From a virus, in IMG/VR virus record IMGVR_UViG_3300045257_000142, positions 1 to 38,263 of that record: 38,263 nt of DNA; one strand, written 5' to 3'. Shown one piece after another: positions 32,012 to 38,263 of this stretch. A program made the translations under genes and the position numbers. Positions within the stretch are counted from its first letter, which is position 1. Each line of letters opens with the position of its first letter. The notes below the pieces were generated by a model. It saw only the letters and a program-made list of their open reading frames with translations, ran no database searches and was not told the DNA's origin.

Positions 32012-32405
32012 TAGTCAGATTCAATTATTAAGATGGTTTAGGCTGCAGTACCCCGATTTAGCAGATTTGCTAGTCGGGTATCCTGCTGGAAACAAAATGA
32101 ACCTTCTTACTGCTGTAAGGATGAAAGCAATGGGGTTGAGGCCTGGAATGCCAGATTTACAATTATTGATACCTAAAATTTATTATAAAACGCTCGCGCC
32201 TTCTGGAATGTATTTTATAAAAGAAACAACTTTCTGTCCTGGAATGTTCATAGAGATGAAATCTGAACGAGGGAAGCTGTCTAAATTACAAAAAGAGTTT
32301 CATAATAAGTTAAGAACCCTACATTATACCATTGTAACCTGTTACAGTTTTGAAGAGGCGAAATGTGAAATTCAGAAATATTTAAAACCTGATACCGAAC
32401 ATTAA
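31989..32405 (+). CDS. VRR-NUC domain nuclease
   Basis: This 138-aa protein has the VRR-NUC pattern: an N-terminal E/Q helix (ESNSQIQLLRWFR), PAGNK (32-36), GLRPGMPDLQLL (49-60) with D56, FIEMKSERGKLSKLQKEF (87-104) with E89, K91 and Q101, and a C-terminal VTCYSFEEAKCEIQKYL. It belongs to the PD-(D/E)XK fold, and phage members are thought to process branched or structured DNA. GAGGA lies in the tail of the preceding gene. Confidence 0.88.
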   Translation: MPVYKESNSQIQLLRWFRLQYPDLADLLVGYPAGNKMNLLTAVRMKAMGLRPGMPDLQLLIPKIYYKTLAPSGMYFIKETTFCPGMFIEMKSERGKLSKLQKEFHNKLRTLHYTIVTCYSFEEAKCEIQKYLKPDTEH

Positions 32406-32448
32406 AAATCACTACTCAATAATTAATTATTTTATTTTAGAGTTAGCT

Positions 32449-32477
32449 TTGTGATAAAGTCTTAATACATATATACA
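32449..32477 (+). promoter_or_regulatory. Promoter candidate before the small-terminase operon
   Basis: TTGTGA (32449-32454) and TATACA (32472-32477) are 17 bases apart, and the start codon at 32493 is near the expected transcript start. It would begin transcription of the small-terminase, RNA-polymerase-mimic and terL operon. A 14-bp AT palindrome lies just upstream. Confidence 0.5.
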
Positions 32478-32492
32478 AAATAGGGAAATTTT

Positions 32493-32813
32493 ATGGATTT
32501 AAGAAAAGGTTCAGAAGTTAAAGAAGGGAAAAGGCGCTGTATTCGTTGTAGAGGCCGAAAGAAGTTATATAAGACAAATGGTGGATGGTCTTTCGAAAAC
32601 TCGGGTGGAACATTAACGGACTGCATTTTATGCATGGGTACAGGGTTGATAGACCTTCATAAGGATGGGGTTGAACTTATTTGTGGTTCCGACCTAATTC
32701 CTATTTCTAAAGAAACGAGATTAAAATTGGAGAAAGAAGATGCCAAAGAATCCAAAAAACGAAGAAAGCCAGCCAAAGAAAAAGAAGTCTCCGCCTTCGA
32801 CAAAGAATACTGA
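32493..32813 (+). CDS. DnaJ-type zinc-finger protein
   Basis: This 106-aa protein has CIRCRGRKKLY (Cys16, Cys19) and CILCMGTG (Cys44, Cys47), a pair of CxxCxGxG-like knuckles as in the DnaJ zinc finger, in a small phage context. A long charged, Lys-rich tail follows. The last 74 nt overlap the small terminase gene. It may bind nucleic acid or a partner protein; similar short zinc proteins occur near phage packaging genes. Confidence 0.68.
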   Translation: MDLRKGSEVKEGKRRCIRCRGRKKLYKTNGGWSFENSGGTLTDCILCMGTGLIDLHKDGVELICGSDLIPISKETRLKLEKEDAKESKKRRKPAKEKEVSAFDKEY

Positions 32814-33381
32814 ACCAAAAAGAAAGAAAGTACACACAGAAGCCCAAGAAGCTTACTATACGCGTAAGAGCGAAGCCTGTAGGTTACTAAAAGCAGAGAT
32901 AGAGGCCTATTCAAAACCAAAAACAGGTAGACCGTCTATGTTTACAGAAGAACTAGCGGAATATATTTGCGACAGAATTGCTTCTAGTCCAAAGAGTGTA
33001 AAAACATTATGTGCAGAAGATGACCGTATGCCAGACCAATGTAGCATCAACCTTTGGTGCTGGAAATACCCAACCTTCTTCCTCCAATATCAGCTAGCTA
33101 AATCACAACAAGCGCACTGGATGGCTGATGATTGTGAGGAGATTGCGAAAGAAGTTGATTATATTACTGACCAACAAGGCACTCAAAGAGTTGATCCAGG
33201 TTTTATTGCGAGCAGAAGATTAATGGTCGACACAAAAAAATGGCATGCGTCTAAGCTTGCTCCCACTGTGTTCGGAGATAGAAAGGCTGTTGAAGCGCTA
33301 CAGGGTGAGAATGAGAGCATTAAGGCTGAGCTAATGGCTCTTAAGTTGCAACTAGCTGAAGTTAATAAGAAGGAATATTGA
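32740..33381 (+). CDS. Terminase small subunit
   Basis: This 213-aa protein has a basic N-terminus (1-30) and the HTH-containing GRPSMFTEELAEYICDRIASS (63-83). The pattern of a short HTH (SINLWCWKYPTFFLQYQLAKSQQA) and LMVDTKKWHASKLAPTVFGDR (161-181) is typical of the small terminases that recognise pac/cos and give DNA to TerL. A helical Glu/Lys tail ends in KKEY. GGAGAAAGA precedes ATG 32740. Unlike most phages, terL lies 3.75 kb downstream with a block of small genes between. Confidence 0.85.
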   Translation: MPKNPKNEESQPKKKKSPPSTKNTEPKRKKVHTEAQEAYYTRKSEACRLLKAEIEAYSKPKTGRPSMFTEELAEYICDRIASSPKSVKTLCAEDDRMPDQCSINLWCWKYPTFFLQYQLAKSQQAHWMADDCEEIAKEVDYITDQQGTQRVDPGFIASRRLMVDTKKWHASKLAPTVFGDRKAVEALQGENESIKAELMALKLQLAEVNKKEY

Positions 33382-33539
33382 TGGAATTTTTAAACCCAAT
33401 CCAGAAAGGATTTGCAGAAGCATTAAAAGAACTACAAAAACTATATCGCCAGATGGACGATGAAATTGCTGAGATAAAGTATGACAACAAACAACTTCAA
33501 GAAGAGGTAATTAATATAAAACGGAATATGTCTAAATGA
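33381..33539 (+). CDS. 52-aa coiled-coil protein
   Basis: This small helical frame (MEFLNPIQKGFAEALKELQK...) overlaps the small-terminase stop (TGATG) within the repeated AAGGAATATTGATG junction. It has strong heptads and high charge; a small oligomeric or adaptor role is likely. Function unknown. Confidence 0.62.
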   Translation: MEFLNPIQKGFAEALKELQKLYRQMDDEIAEIKYDNKQLQEEVINIKRNMSK

Positions 33540-33551
33540 TAAGGAATACTG

Positions 33552-33881
33552 ATGGGTAACGATGAAGCTTCCGAACCAGATGGAGAATTGCCATGGCGCC
33601 CTACTATTGAAGAGATAGAAGAGGCAATAGAAGAGTTTGACGTATTAGAACATTATGATCACGTTCCGGATGATGACTATGCGGAAATGTCTTATGGATA
33701 CTATAAGCGGATATTAAAGGTTTTCAAATGGTTCAAAGATGAGCACGATAAATATAGAGATTGCGCAATCAGTGCCTGGCGAAAAGAAGATATTCTTCTT
33801 GAAAGAATCAAATGGTTTGAAATAGAGAAAGAACAACTAGAAGAGCAGTTAGAAGAAATAAAAAGGAATATTGATGGTTAA
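33552..33881 (+). CDS. Acidic coiled-coil protein
   Basis: This 109-aa protein is rich in Glu and Asp (PTIEEIEEAIEEFDVLE), with a helical tail (LLERIKWFEIEKEQLEEQLEEIKRN). It is preceded by the AAGGAATACTGATG cassette at 33541-33554, which here is noncoding. It may form a coiled coil with its small neighbours. Confidence 0.6.
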   Translation: MGNDEASEPDGELPWRPTIEEIEEAIEEFDVLEHYDHVPDDDYAEMSYGYYKRILKVFKWFKDEHDKYRDCAISAWRKEDILLERIKWFEIEKEQLEEQLEEIKRNIDG

Positions 33882-34134
33882 CCCAAAATCAGAAAGAGAA
33901 GTCATCAGTGACTACTTCTATGATATAAGAGAAATTTGGAATGATATTGATACATTAGAACGCCAAGCGAGCCAGACATTAAATTTTCTAGGCGATATAA
34001 ATACAAAAAATAAAGAATATGATGGAACGTGGGAAATTCAACCAGATGCTATGGTTGGTCTTGCGCACAGGATTCTTATTAAAATGTCGGCTCTTGCTGA
34101 AAAATACTACAATGAAGAGATTTTTGAAGAATAA
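33874..34134 (+). CDS. 86-aa helical protein
   Basis: The start is ATG 33874, inside the third AAGGAATATTGATG cassette, overlapping the previous gene by 8 nt. It is predicted helical with mixed charge (SEREVISDYFYDIREIWNDI). A TTG start at 33871 would add one residue and is less likely. Function unknown. Confidence 0.6.
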   Translation: MVNPKSEREVISDYFYDIREIWNDIDTLERQASQTLNFLGDINTKNKEYDGTWEIQPDAMVGLAHRILIKMSALAEKYYNEEIFEE

Positions 34135-34146
34135 GAAGGAATATTG

Positions 34147-34308
34147 ATGACTGAAGATAATCTGGCTCAGGCCTTGGTTCATATTGGAAAAGCTTTAGAT
34201 AGGCTTGAAGAGAAATATGAAACTATAACAACTCTTAAATTACAGGTTGCATCATTGATGCAAGACATTAAAAACTTAGAAGAATATATTAAAACCCAGG
34301 AGTACTGA
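34147..34308 (+). CDS. 53-aa coiled-coil protein
   Basis: This short helical frame (MTEDNLAQALVHIGKALDRL...) has an ATG within the fourth junction cassette and a stop in the fifth, where it overlaps the sigma-like gene (TGATG). It resembles the 52-aa protein at 33381 in size and heptad layout; the two may be distant duplicates. Confidence 0.6.
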   Translation: MTEDNLAQALVHIGKALDRLEEKYETITTLKLQVASLMQDIKNLEEYIKTQEY

Positions 34309-34610
34309 TGTTATATGGGATAGAAAGATTTTTTGATGTTTTTAACAAACAGGCGATTTATCTTAATAGTATACCAACTGACAATCAAATGTCATTCATA
34401 TTACCTATTACAACAGACGAAATTAGACTTTTAAAATTAAGATTCAATCAGGATGGTACTTATAAAGATTCTCTTCGATCTATAGGAAAAGAATATGGAG
34501 TTACCGGAGAAAGAATAAGGCAGAGAATAGAAAAAGCATTAAGAAAACTACGACAACCATCCAGAAGTGAAGATTTAATAGGGTTTTTAAATAAAGAAAA
34601 GGAGTGTTGA
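34308..34610 (+). CDS. Sigma-70 region 4-like protein
   Basis: This 100-aa protein is nearly a stand-alone sigma region 4. Residues 36-94 (DEIRLLKLRFNQDG, then LRSIGKEYGVTGERIRQ, EKALRKLRQPSRSEDLIGFL) match the end of RpoD-type sigma factors closely, including the RKLRxPSRSE signature. In the recognition helix, the equivalents of E. coli sigma-70 E585, R588 and Q589 (here E68, R71, Q72) are kept and R584 is Gly67. There is no region 2 or 3, so it cannot melt promoters alone; it may replace or bridge region 4 at -35 or bind the beta-flap. It is coupled to the next gene. Confidence 0.88.
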   Translation: MLYGIERFFDVFNKQAIYLNSIPTDNQMSFILPITTDEIRLLKLRFNQDGTYKDSLRSIGKEYGVTGERIRQRIEKALRKLRQPSRSEDLIGFLNKEKEC

Positions 34611-35374
34611 TGTCTAATGAAATGAGCCTATTAAGCATTGTCGCAGAGGCAGAAGAGCAACTTTATAAGAACATGGGGTCTCAACCTTCCATAGACGATT
34701 TGGCTAGATATATATGGACATCCAAGAGAGAGCTGCAGATATTTCTTATGAGATATAAAGATGAGGCCCCTCTAAAGGATATAGGCTTGGCATTTGATAT
34801 AGGTCCAGACAGAGTTACTCAATTGCTGCATAAATTTTCACATAACTTATTGCAATTTTGTTGCAGAATAAAAAATGATGTTGTGGAAAAAAAATATATT
34901 CCTTTGGGTGGGATAGACGGCCCATTAGATACAAAAGAACATCTCCTGGAGAGAAAAATAAAAAGTTTCACCGAAAGAGTTTCAAAGCTTAGGGCTTTGT
35001 TAGTAAAGATGGAAGAAAAAAACTACAAACTGCATGTGGAATTATCAGATTCAACAGAAGAATTTAATGAGCTTAGCTCTGAATTGATTACCATAAAGAA
35101 TTGTTTTTCTCGTTTGTTTGAAAAAAAAGAAGATGCGAATGTTTCTATTTTTGATAAAGAAATAGATGAATGCGAATTCACAACCAGAGTAAAAAATGGT
35201 TTGCGTGGTGAACAAGTAGGAACAGTAGGTCAGTTAGTTAAAGTAAAAGAGAAGGATCTATTTAAGATTCCCGGCATAGGAAAGAAGTATGTAAGGCAAA
35301 TAAAAGCATTTTTAAATAAAAATGATCTTAAATTAGGAATGGATATGGAAGATGGAAGAGCAGATGAAGAATGA
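34610..35374 (+). CDS. Sigma-like / RNA polymerase alpha-CTD-like fusion protein
   Basis: This 254-aa protein has three parts. The first (about 5-85: EAEEQLYKNMGSQPSIDDLARYIW, then LKDIGLAFDIGPDRVTQLL) is sigma region 3/4-like. The second (105-170) is a coiled coil. The third (181-245, FDKEIDECEFTTRVKNGLRG, LVKVKEKDLFKIPGIGKKYV, IKAFLNKNDLKLGM) follows E. coli alpha-CTD over its whole length. R193, N196, G224 and K226 line up with the DNA-contact residues R265, N268, G296 and K298. No other phage protein with this fusion is known to me. The start is ATG 34610 in the last junction cassette. Confidence 0.85.
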   Translation: MSNEMSLLSIVAEAEEQLYKNMGSQPSIDDLARYIWTSKRELQIFLMRYKDEAPLKDIGLAFDIGPDRVTQLLHKFSHNLLQFCCRIKNDVVEKKYIPLGGIDGPLDTKEHLLERKIKSFTERVSKLRALLVKMEEKNYKLHVELSDSTEEFNELSSELITIKNCFSRLFEKKEDANVSIFDKEIDECEFTTRVKNGLRGEQVGTVGQLVKVKEKDLFKIPGIGKKYVRQIKAFLNKNDLKLGMDMEDGRADEE

Positions 35375-35816
35375 GATTAAGAAGAAGCATTTTCATATAG
35401 ATTCTATGAAATTTAAACACATAGAATGGGACGAAGAAGACTGGGGTATTAGTTTAAAGATATCTGAAAAAGAAGACGTTAATAATATAACAATTCCTAT
35501 ATTGTCAGAGCTGAATTATGCTATGTCAAGATTAGAGGATCTTTATAAATTTCTTGGGGAAGTCATAGATAGAAAAACCGGGAAATCTAATGGGGCGCAA
35601 TTAAAACATTTTAGATGGTTAATTGAATCTATGTCGGACACAATTGATAAAGCTTACCAAATCCCCAGCAAACAAGCCCTTATCAATACAATAAAAGAAT
35701 GCCTTGACACCCTGGACTTGGTAGACGAAGAAAAAGAAAGATGGCAAAAGAGAGCATTTGCACTAGAAGATAAATATGAACCAGATGAAGATTATGAAGA
35801 GGATGAAGATGACTAA
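35352..35816 (+). CDS. 154-aa acidic protein of the packaging/transcription operon
   Basis: This protein has a basic N-terminus (MKNEIKKKHFHIDSMKFKHIEWDEEDW) and a very acidic tail (EPDEDYEEDEDD). It overlaps the fusion gene by 23 nt. ATG 35352 gives 154 aa; ATG 35364 gives 150 aa and has GGAAGAG just upstream, so that start is possible as well. The acidic tail could contact a basic surface of RNA polymerase or DNA-binding proteins; function unknown. Confidence 0.6.
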   Translation: MEEQMKNEIKKKHFHIDSMKFKHIEWDEEDWGISLKISEKEDVNNITIPILSELNYAMSRLEDLYKFLGEVIDRKTGKSNGAQLKHFRWLIESMSDTIDKAYQIPSKQALINTIKECLDTLDLVDEEKERWQKRAFALEDKYEPDEDYEEDEDD

Positions 35817-36195
35817 GGAAGAAAAGATTATAGCCCTACACCAAGAGCTAAATGAAGAATATGCAAAACTATCAGAAACATCCCTAAGTGATATTAGTGA
35901 ATATGATGATGAAGACTGGAAGACATTGCGCATAGAGTGCGGAAGTGAAAAGGATATTATGCCAGCCTTTAAATGGGCCAACAGGACAATTACTGACCAT
36001 TTCTCCGATAAGTTCACTAAGCCAGGAGTTTACGATATCCTTTTCTGTGTTAGCTATCGTGGAGAGTTTGATAACTCAGAAGAAGCTAATCAAAATAGAG
36101 CTAAGATAAAGGCTGCTCAGGAACTGATTAGCAACAAAGCCAAAGTTGAAATGGCAAAGATTGAGGCTGAATATTCAGAAGTGGAGCAACACTAA
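35809..36195 (+). CDS. 128-aa helical protein
   Basis: The start is ATG 35809, with AGAGG six bases before it; an upstream ATG at 35776 lies deep in the previous gene. The middle (DIMPAFKWANRTITDHFSDK) is mixed, and the C-terminal half is a charged helix (AKIKAAQELISNKAKVEMAK). It overlaps the genes on both sides. No family recognised. Confidence 0.6.
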   Translation: MTKEEKIIALHQELNEEYAKLSETSLSDISEYDDEDWKTLRIECGSEKDIMPAFKWANRTITDHFSDKFTKPGVYDILFCVSYRGEFDNSEEANQNRAKIKAAQELISNKAKVEMAKIEAEYSEVEQH

Positions 36196-36500
36196 TGCCT
36201 ATCGACTTCCAAGAAAAGATATATCCTTGTTTTAAACGATTTATCGAATCGAAAGATAAGGAGAGCCTTGGAGTGGAGATAAAGAAAATCATTGAAGATA
36301 CTCCAACTGCAGACAAAATAGAGTTTGTAGTTCAACTTAGATCTTTCCTTGCTATTATAACTGCCATTAATGAAGGCCAGAGTCTTGGTTCCGACCAGAT
36401 GCAAGCACTATATAATGGCCCAATGATGACTATGATGACCATGGCGTTAGCACAACAGACTGAAGATGCATCCAAAGAAGAAAAAAAGGTAAAACCATAA
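36195..36500 (+). CDS. 101-aa protein, unknown
   Basis: It starts by TAATG overlap. An N-terminal charged half is followed by a Met-rich stretch (MQALYNGPMMTMMTMALAQQ, residues 69-88) and a Lys/Glu tail. The Met-rich part might be a buried or membrane-touching helix. Function unknown. Confidence 0.58.
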   Translation: MPIDFQEKIYPCFKRFIESKDKESLGVEIKKIIEDTPTADKIEFVVQLRSFLAIITAINEGQSLGSDQMQALYNGPMMTMMTMALAQQTEDASKEEKKVKP

Positions 36501-36739
36501 TGAATGAAATAAAAAATCAAAATGTAGATGGAATAATTAGGCTTCTACTTGGGATGGTAATCTTATATCAGTCTGACAAAGGGGAAGATTTAAATTTAGA
36601 TAAATTAGCTAAAGAATTAGAAACCGCAACAGGGGACGGTTTTTTCGCTGACACTTTGAGGTCAAATATAGCACATGCGGTAAAATTGTGTCCTTATGAG
36701 GAGATGGTTGGTTTTTTTAATTTTAGAATAGAGCGCTAG
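36500..36739 (+). CDS. 79-aa protein, unknown
   Basis: This small mixed alpha/beta-looking protein (VDGIIRLLLGMVILYQSDKG...) has a hydrophobic N-terminal helix, too short and broken for a sure membrane segment. Its start overlaps the previous stop (TAATG). Function unknown. Confidence 0.56.
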   Translation: MNEIKNQNVDGIIRLLLGMVILYQSDKGEDLNLDKLAKELETATGDGFFADTLRSNIAHAVKLCPYEEMVGFFNFRIER

Positions 36740-36743
36740 AAAA

Positions 36744-37136
36744 ATGGTAGCCTTAAAAGTACCAAAAATAAATCCTTTCCATATGAATCCAATTGAACAT
36801 CTTGGATTTCCTAAAGATATATTGGAATTCTTGAAGAAGGCTAATATATTGCTTGTTGGAGACTTGCTTATACATAGAAAGCGGGAAGTACTTAGAATTC
36901 CAGGGATAGCAAAAACTAGATTTAAAAGAATTGAAATGATTCTAAGTGCGCACAAGTTAATGTTGTCAGAATCATATGAGAATGGCGCAGGAAGATTTGG
37001 GTACATACATCCAGAATATCATACGTGGGATCATTCTGTAACTATAGTATGGCCGCCAGATATTCCAGGACGGAAGAAAACTTTCAAGGAGATATATGTG
37101 GATTGTGTTGTAGAGGGGATAGTTAATTATGTATGA
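36744..37136 (+). CDS. Second alpha-CTD-like protein, DNA-contact residues lost
   Basis: This 130-aa protein has residues 15-74 (NPIEHLGFPKDILEFLKKAN, LLVGDLLIHRKREVLRIPGI, FKRIEMILSAHKLML) following the RNA polymerase alpha-CTD pattern. The places of E. coli R265, N268, G296 and K298 are Asp, Glu, Ala and Thr, so normal UP-element binding is unlikely. A unique C-terminal part (75-130, Trp/Pro/His-rich) follows. It may bind partner proteins, or compete with the host domain. The stop overlaps the terL start (ATGA). Confidence 0.78.
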   Translation: MVALKVPKINPFHMNPIEHLGFPKDILEFLKKANILLVGDLLIHRKREVLRIPGIAKTRFKRIEMILSAHKLMLSESYENGAGRFGYIHPEYHTWDHSVTIVWPPDIPGRKKTFKEIYVDCVVEGIVNYV

Positions 37137-38263
37137 AGGTTGATATAGAACGAGAAACCTTAGTTGCAGAGCTTCAGGGAAGTCTACTAGAGTTCTGTAA
37201 AGTATTTTACCCTCTCCTCACTGGACGAGATTTTATTATATCTGTACCTATTGGGAGAGAACCACATGCGGTCACGATATCACGGGCTCTTACGAGAGCT
37301 GCCAGGCTTCAAATACCTTCGCAGAGACTTATTATCAACGTCCCACCCGGACATGGTAAGTCAACCTTCCTATGTATGTGGGTGGCTTGGACTCTTTCTA
37401 AGTATCCTGACTCTCGTTATCTTTATATCTCATATTCTAAATCATTGGCCGCCAAGCATACTGAGACTATTAAACGTATTATTGGCCTTCGTCATTACAA
37501 GTATCTATTCGATGTATCTATTCGATGGGATAGTAAGGCGAAGGAATTCTTCCAGACTACTCACGGGGGTTCTATTGCTGCTTTTGGTTCAGCTGGTGCT
37601 ATCGTGGGACAGGATGGTGGCTTGCCTGGCTTAGACCGATTCTCTGGGGCCGTAATTATGGATGATAGTCATAAGATAGACGAGGCTCATTCAAATACAA
37701 TTCGTGAAGGTGTTATTGAGAACTATCGTGAAACAATCCAGCAGCGTGCTCGCGGCGTTAATGTACCCTACATTTATATTGGTCAGCGTGTACATGAGGC
37801 TGACTTAGCCGCGTACCTTATTGATGGTAAGGATGGATACGAATGGGAGAAGGTTATATTACAAAGCATTGACTCACTTGGTAATGCATTATATCCAGAA
37901 GCTTTTCCATTAGAATCATTGCTCATCAAACAAGACAAAGACCCCTACGTTTTCGCAAGCCAGTTTCAACAGAATCCCATACCTGCCGGAGGTGGATTAT
38001 TTAAACCAGATTGGTTCATTACCTTAGATGAAGAACCAGAGATGTTAATTACATTTATTACATGTGACACAGCCGAGACCGATAAAAATTGGAACGATTC
38101 TACGGTGTTCTCTTTTTGGGGAGTTTACCAGATAACTAATTTTGGAAAAGTATCAGGAGAACTTGGTCTTCATTGGCTCGACACGCTTGAAATCCGAGTT
38201 GAACCAAAGGACTTAAAAGATTCCTTTATAGATTTTTACACTGAGTGCACACGACACAGGATT
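37133..38263 (+). CDS. terL: Terminase large subunit, N-terminal part (runs on into 2-559)
   Basis: These 377 codons open at the right edge continue at base 128 of the window. Walker A VPPGHGKST (70-78), Walker B AVIMDD (173-178) and the IYIGQRV coupling segment (214-220) form the ATPase. CDTAET (311-316, D312) opens the RNase H-like nuclease. GAGGGG lies upstream and the start overlaps the previous stop (ATGA). It is of the P22/Sf6-like headful or related type, but the packaging mode cannot be settled from sequence alone. Joined, the protein is 520 aa. Confidence 0.95.
   Translation, partial: MKVDIERETLVAELQGSLLEFCKVFYPLLTGRDFIISVPIGREPHAVTISRALTRAARLQIPSQRLIINVPPGHGKSTFLCMWVAWTLSKYPDSRYLYISYSKSLAAKHTETIKRIIGLRHYKYLFDVSIRWDSKAKEFFQTTHGGSIAAFGSAGAIVGQDGGLPGLDRFSGAVIMDDSHKIDEAHSNTIREGVIENYRETIQQRARGVNVPYIYIGQRVHEADLAAYLIDGKDGYEWEKVILQSIDSLGNALYPEAFPLESLLIKQDKDPYVFASQFQQNPIPAGGGLFKPDWFITLDEEPEMLITFITCDTAETDKNWNDSTVFSFWGVYQITNFGKVSGELGLHWLDTLEIRVEPKDLKDSFIDFYTECTRHRI
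38137..38263. repeat. 127-bp terminal direct repeat (right copy)
   Basis: Identical to bases 1-127 and inside terL; see the left copy. Removing one copy gives a 38,136-bp circle. Confidence 0.95.

Noticed and set aside
32417-32430. AATAATTAATTATT palindrome as a terminator after the VRR-NUC gene
   Set aside because: Pure AT stem with negligible stability and no clean T-run; kept only as part of the promoter surroundings.
37251-37634. 127-aa frame with membrane-like stretches inside terL
   Set aside because: Out-of-frame reading through conserved terminase motifs; the Walker A and B sites are in the other frame.

Overview
The window is an essentially complete, circularly assembled genome of a short-tailed (P22-like podovirus) tailed phage. 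The first 127 bases are identical to the last 127, so the unique circle is 38,136 bp, and the large terminase gene runs across the artificial ends. It is AT-rich and nearly all coding. The virion module follows the P22 order: terminase, portal, scaffold, coat, gp4-like and gp10-like tail factors, ejection proteins, fibres. The host is not identifiable from the sequence. A lipobox, microcin-type leader peptides, consensus DnaA boxes and consensus-like sigma-70 promoters suggest a Gram-negative, probably proteobacterial, host. I see no integrase, no phage DNA polymerase, primase or helicase, no phage RNA polymerase and no recognisable endolysin.

Layout. (1) 1-10,180: end of terL, portal, two tiny basic proteins, an HNH endonuclease gene, a degenerate tRNA-like element, then a terminator, promoter and structured leader before the scaffold and coat genes; next the gp4/gp10-like head-tail genes with a second HNH gene. 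(2) 10,193-13,857: three ejection (internal virion) proteins. (3) 13,857-23,744: an unusually large rightward array of fibre or receptor-binding proteins built from shared head and repeat modules, with two small membrane-protein genes, ending at a strong terminator. (4) 23,745-24,111: convergent intergenic region with paired 17-bp palindromes and a three-way-junction-like set of inverted repeats. (5) 24,102-27,635 (minus strand): YqaJ exonuclease, RecT annealase, a tiny membrane peptide plus a small lipoprotein, and a four-gene coupled cassette that looks like a class II microcin operon, all probably read from a near-consensus leftward promoter at 27,687-27,715. (6) 27,806-30,246: small regulators (ribbon-helix-helix, excisionase-like HTH), two paralogous winged-helix replication proteins, iteron-like repeats inside the second and two inverted DnaA boxes just after it, making a probable replication origin. 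(7) 30,282-32,405: early accessory genes, including a 429-aa membrane protein and a VRR-NUC nuclease. (8) 32,493-38,263: zinc-finger protein, small terminase, a run of very small coupled genes joined by a repeated 14-bp junction cassette, then mimics of host RNA polymerase parts, then terL.

The most interesting candidate system is in region 8. It holds a 100-aa protein that is nearly a stand-alone sigma-70 region 4, a 254-aa protein with a sigma-like N-terminus, a coiled coil and an RNA polymerase alpha-CTD-like C-terminus that keeps the DNA-contacting residues, and a second alpha-CTD-like protein that has lost them. Together they look like a phage kit for redirecting host RNA polymerase, probably for late transcription; that role is inference. 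The second candidate is the microcin-like cassette, which is unexpected in a phage without an integrase.
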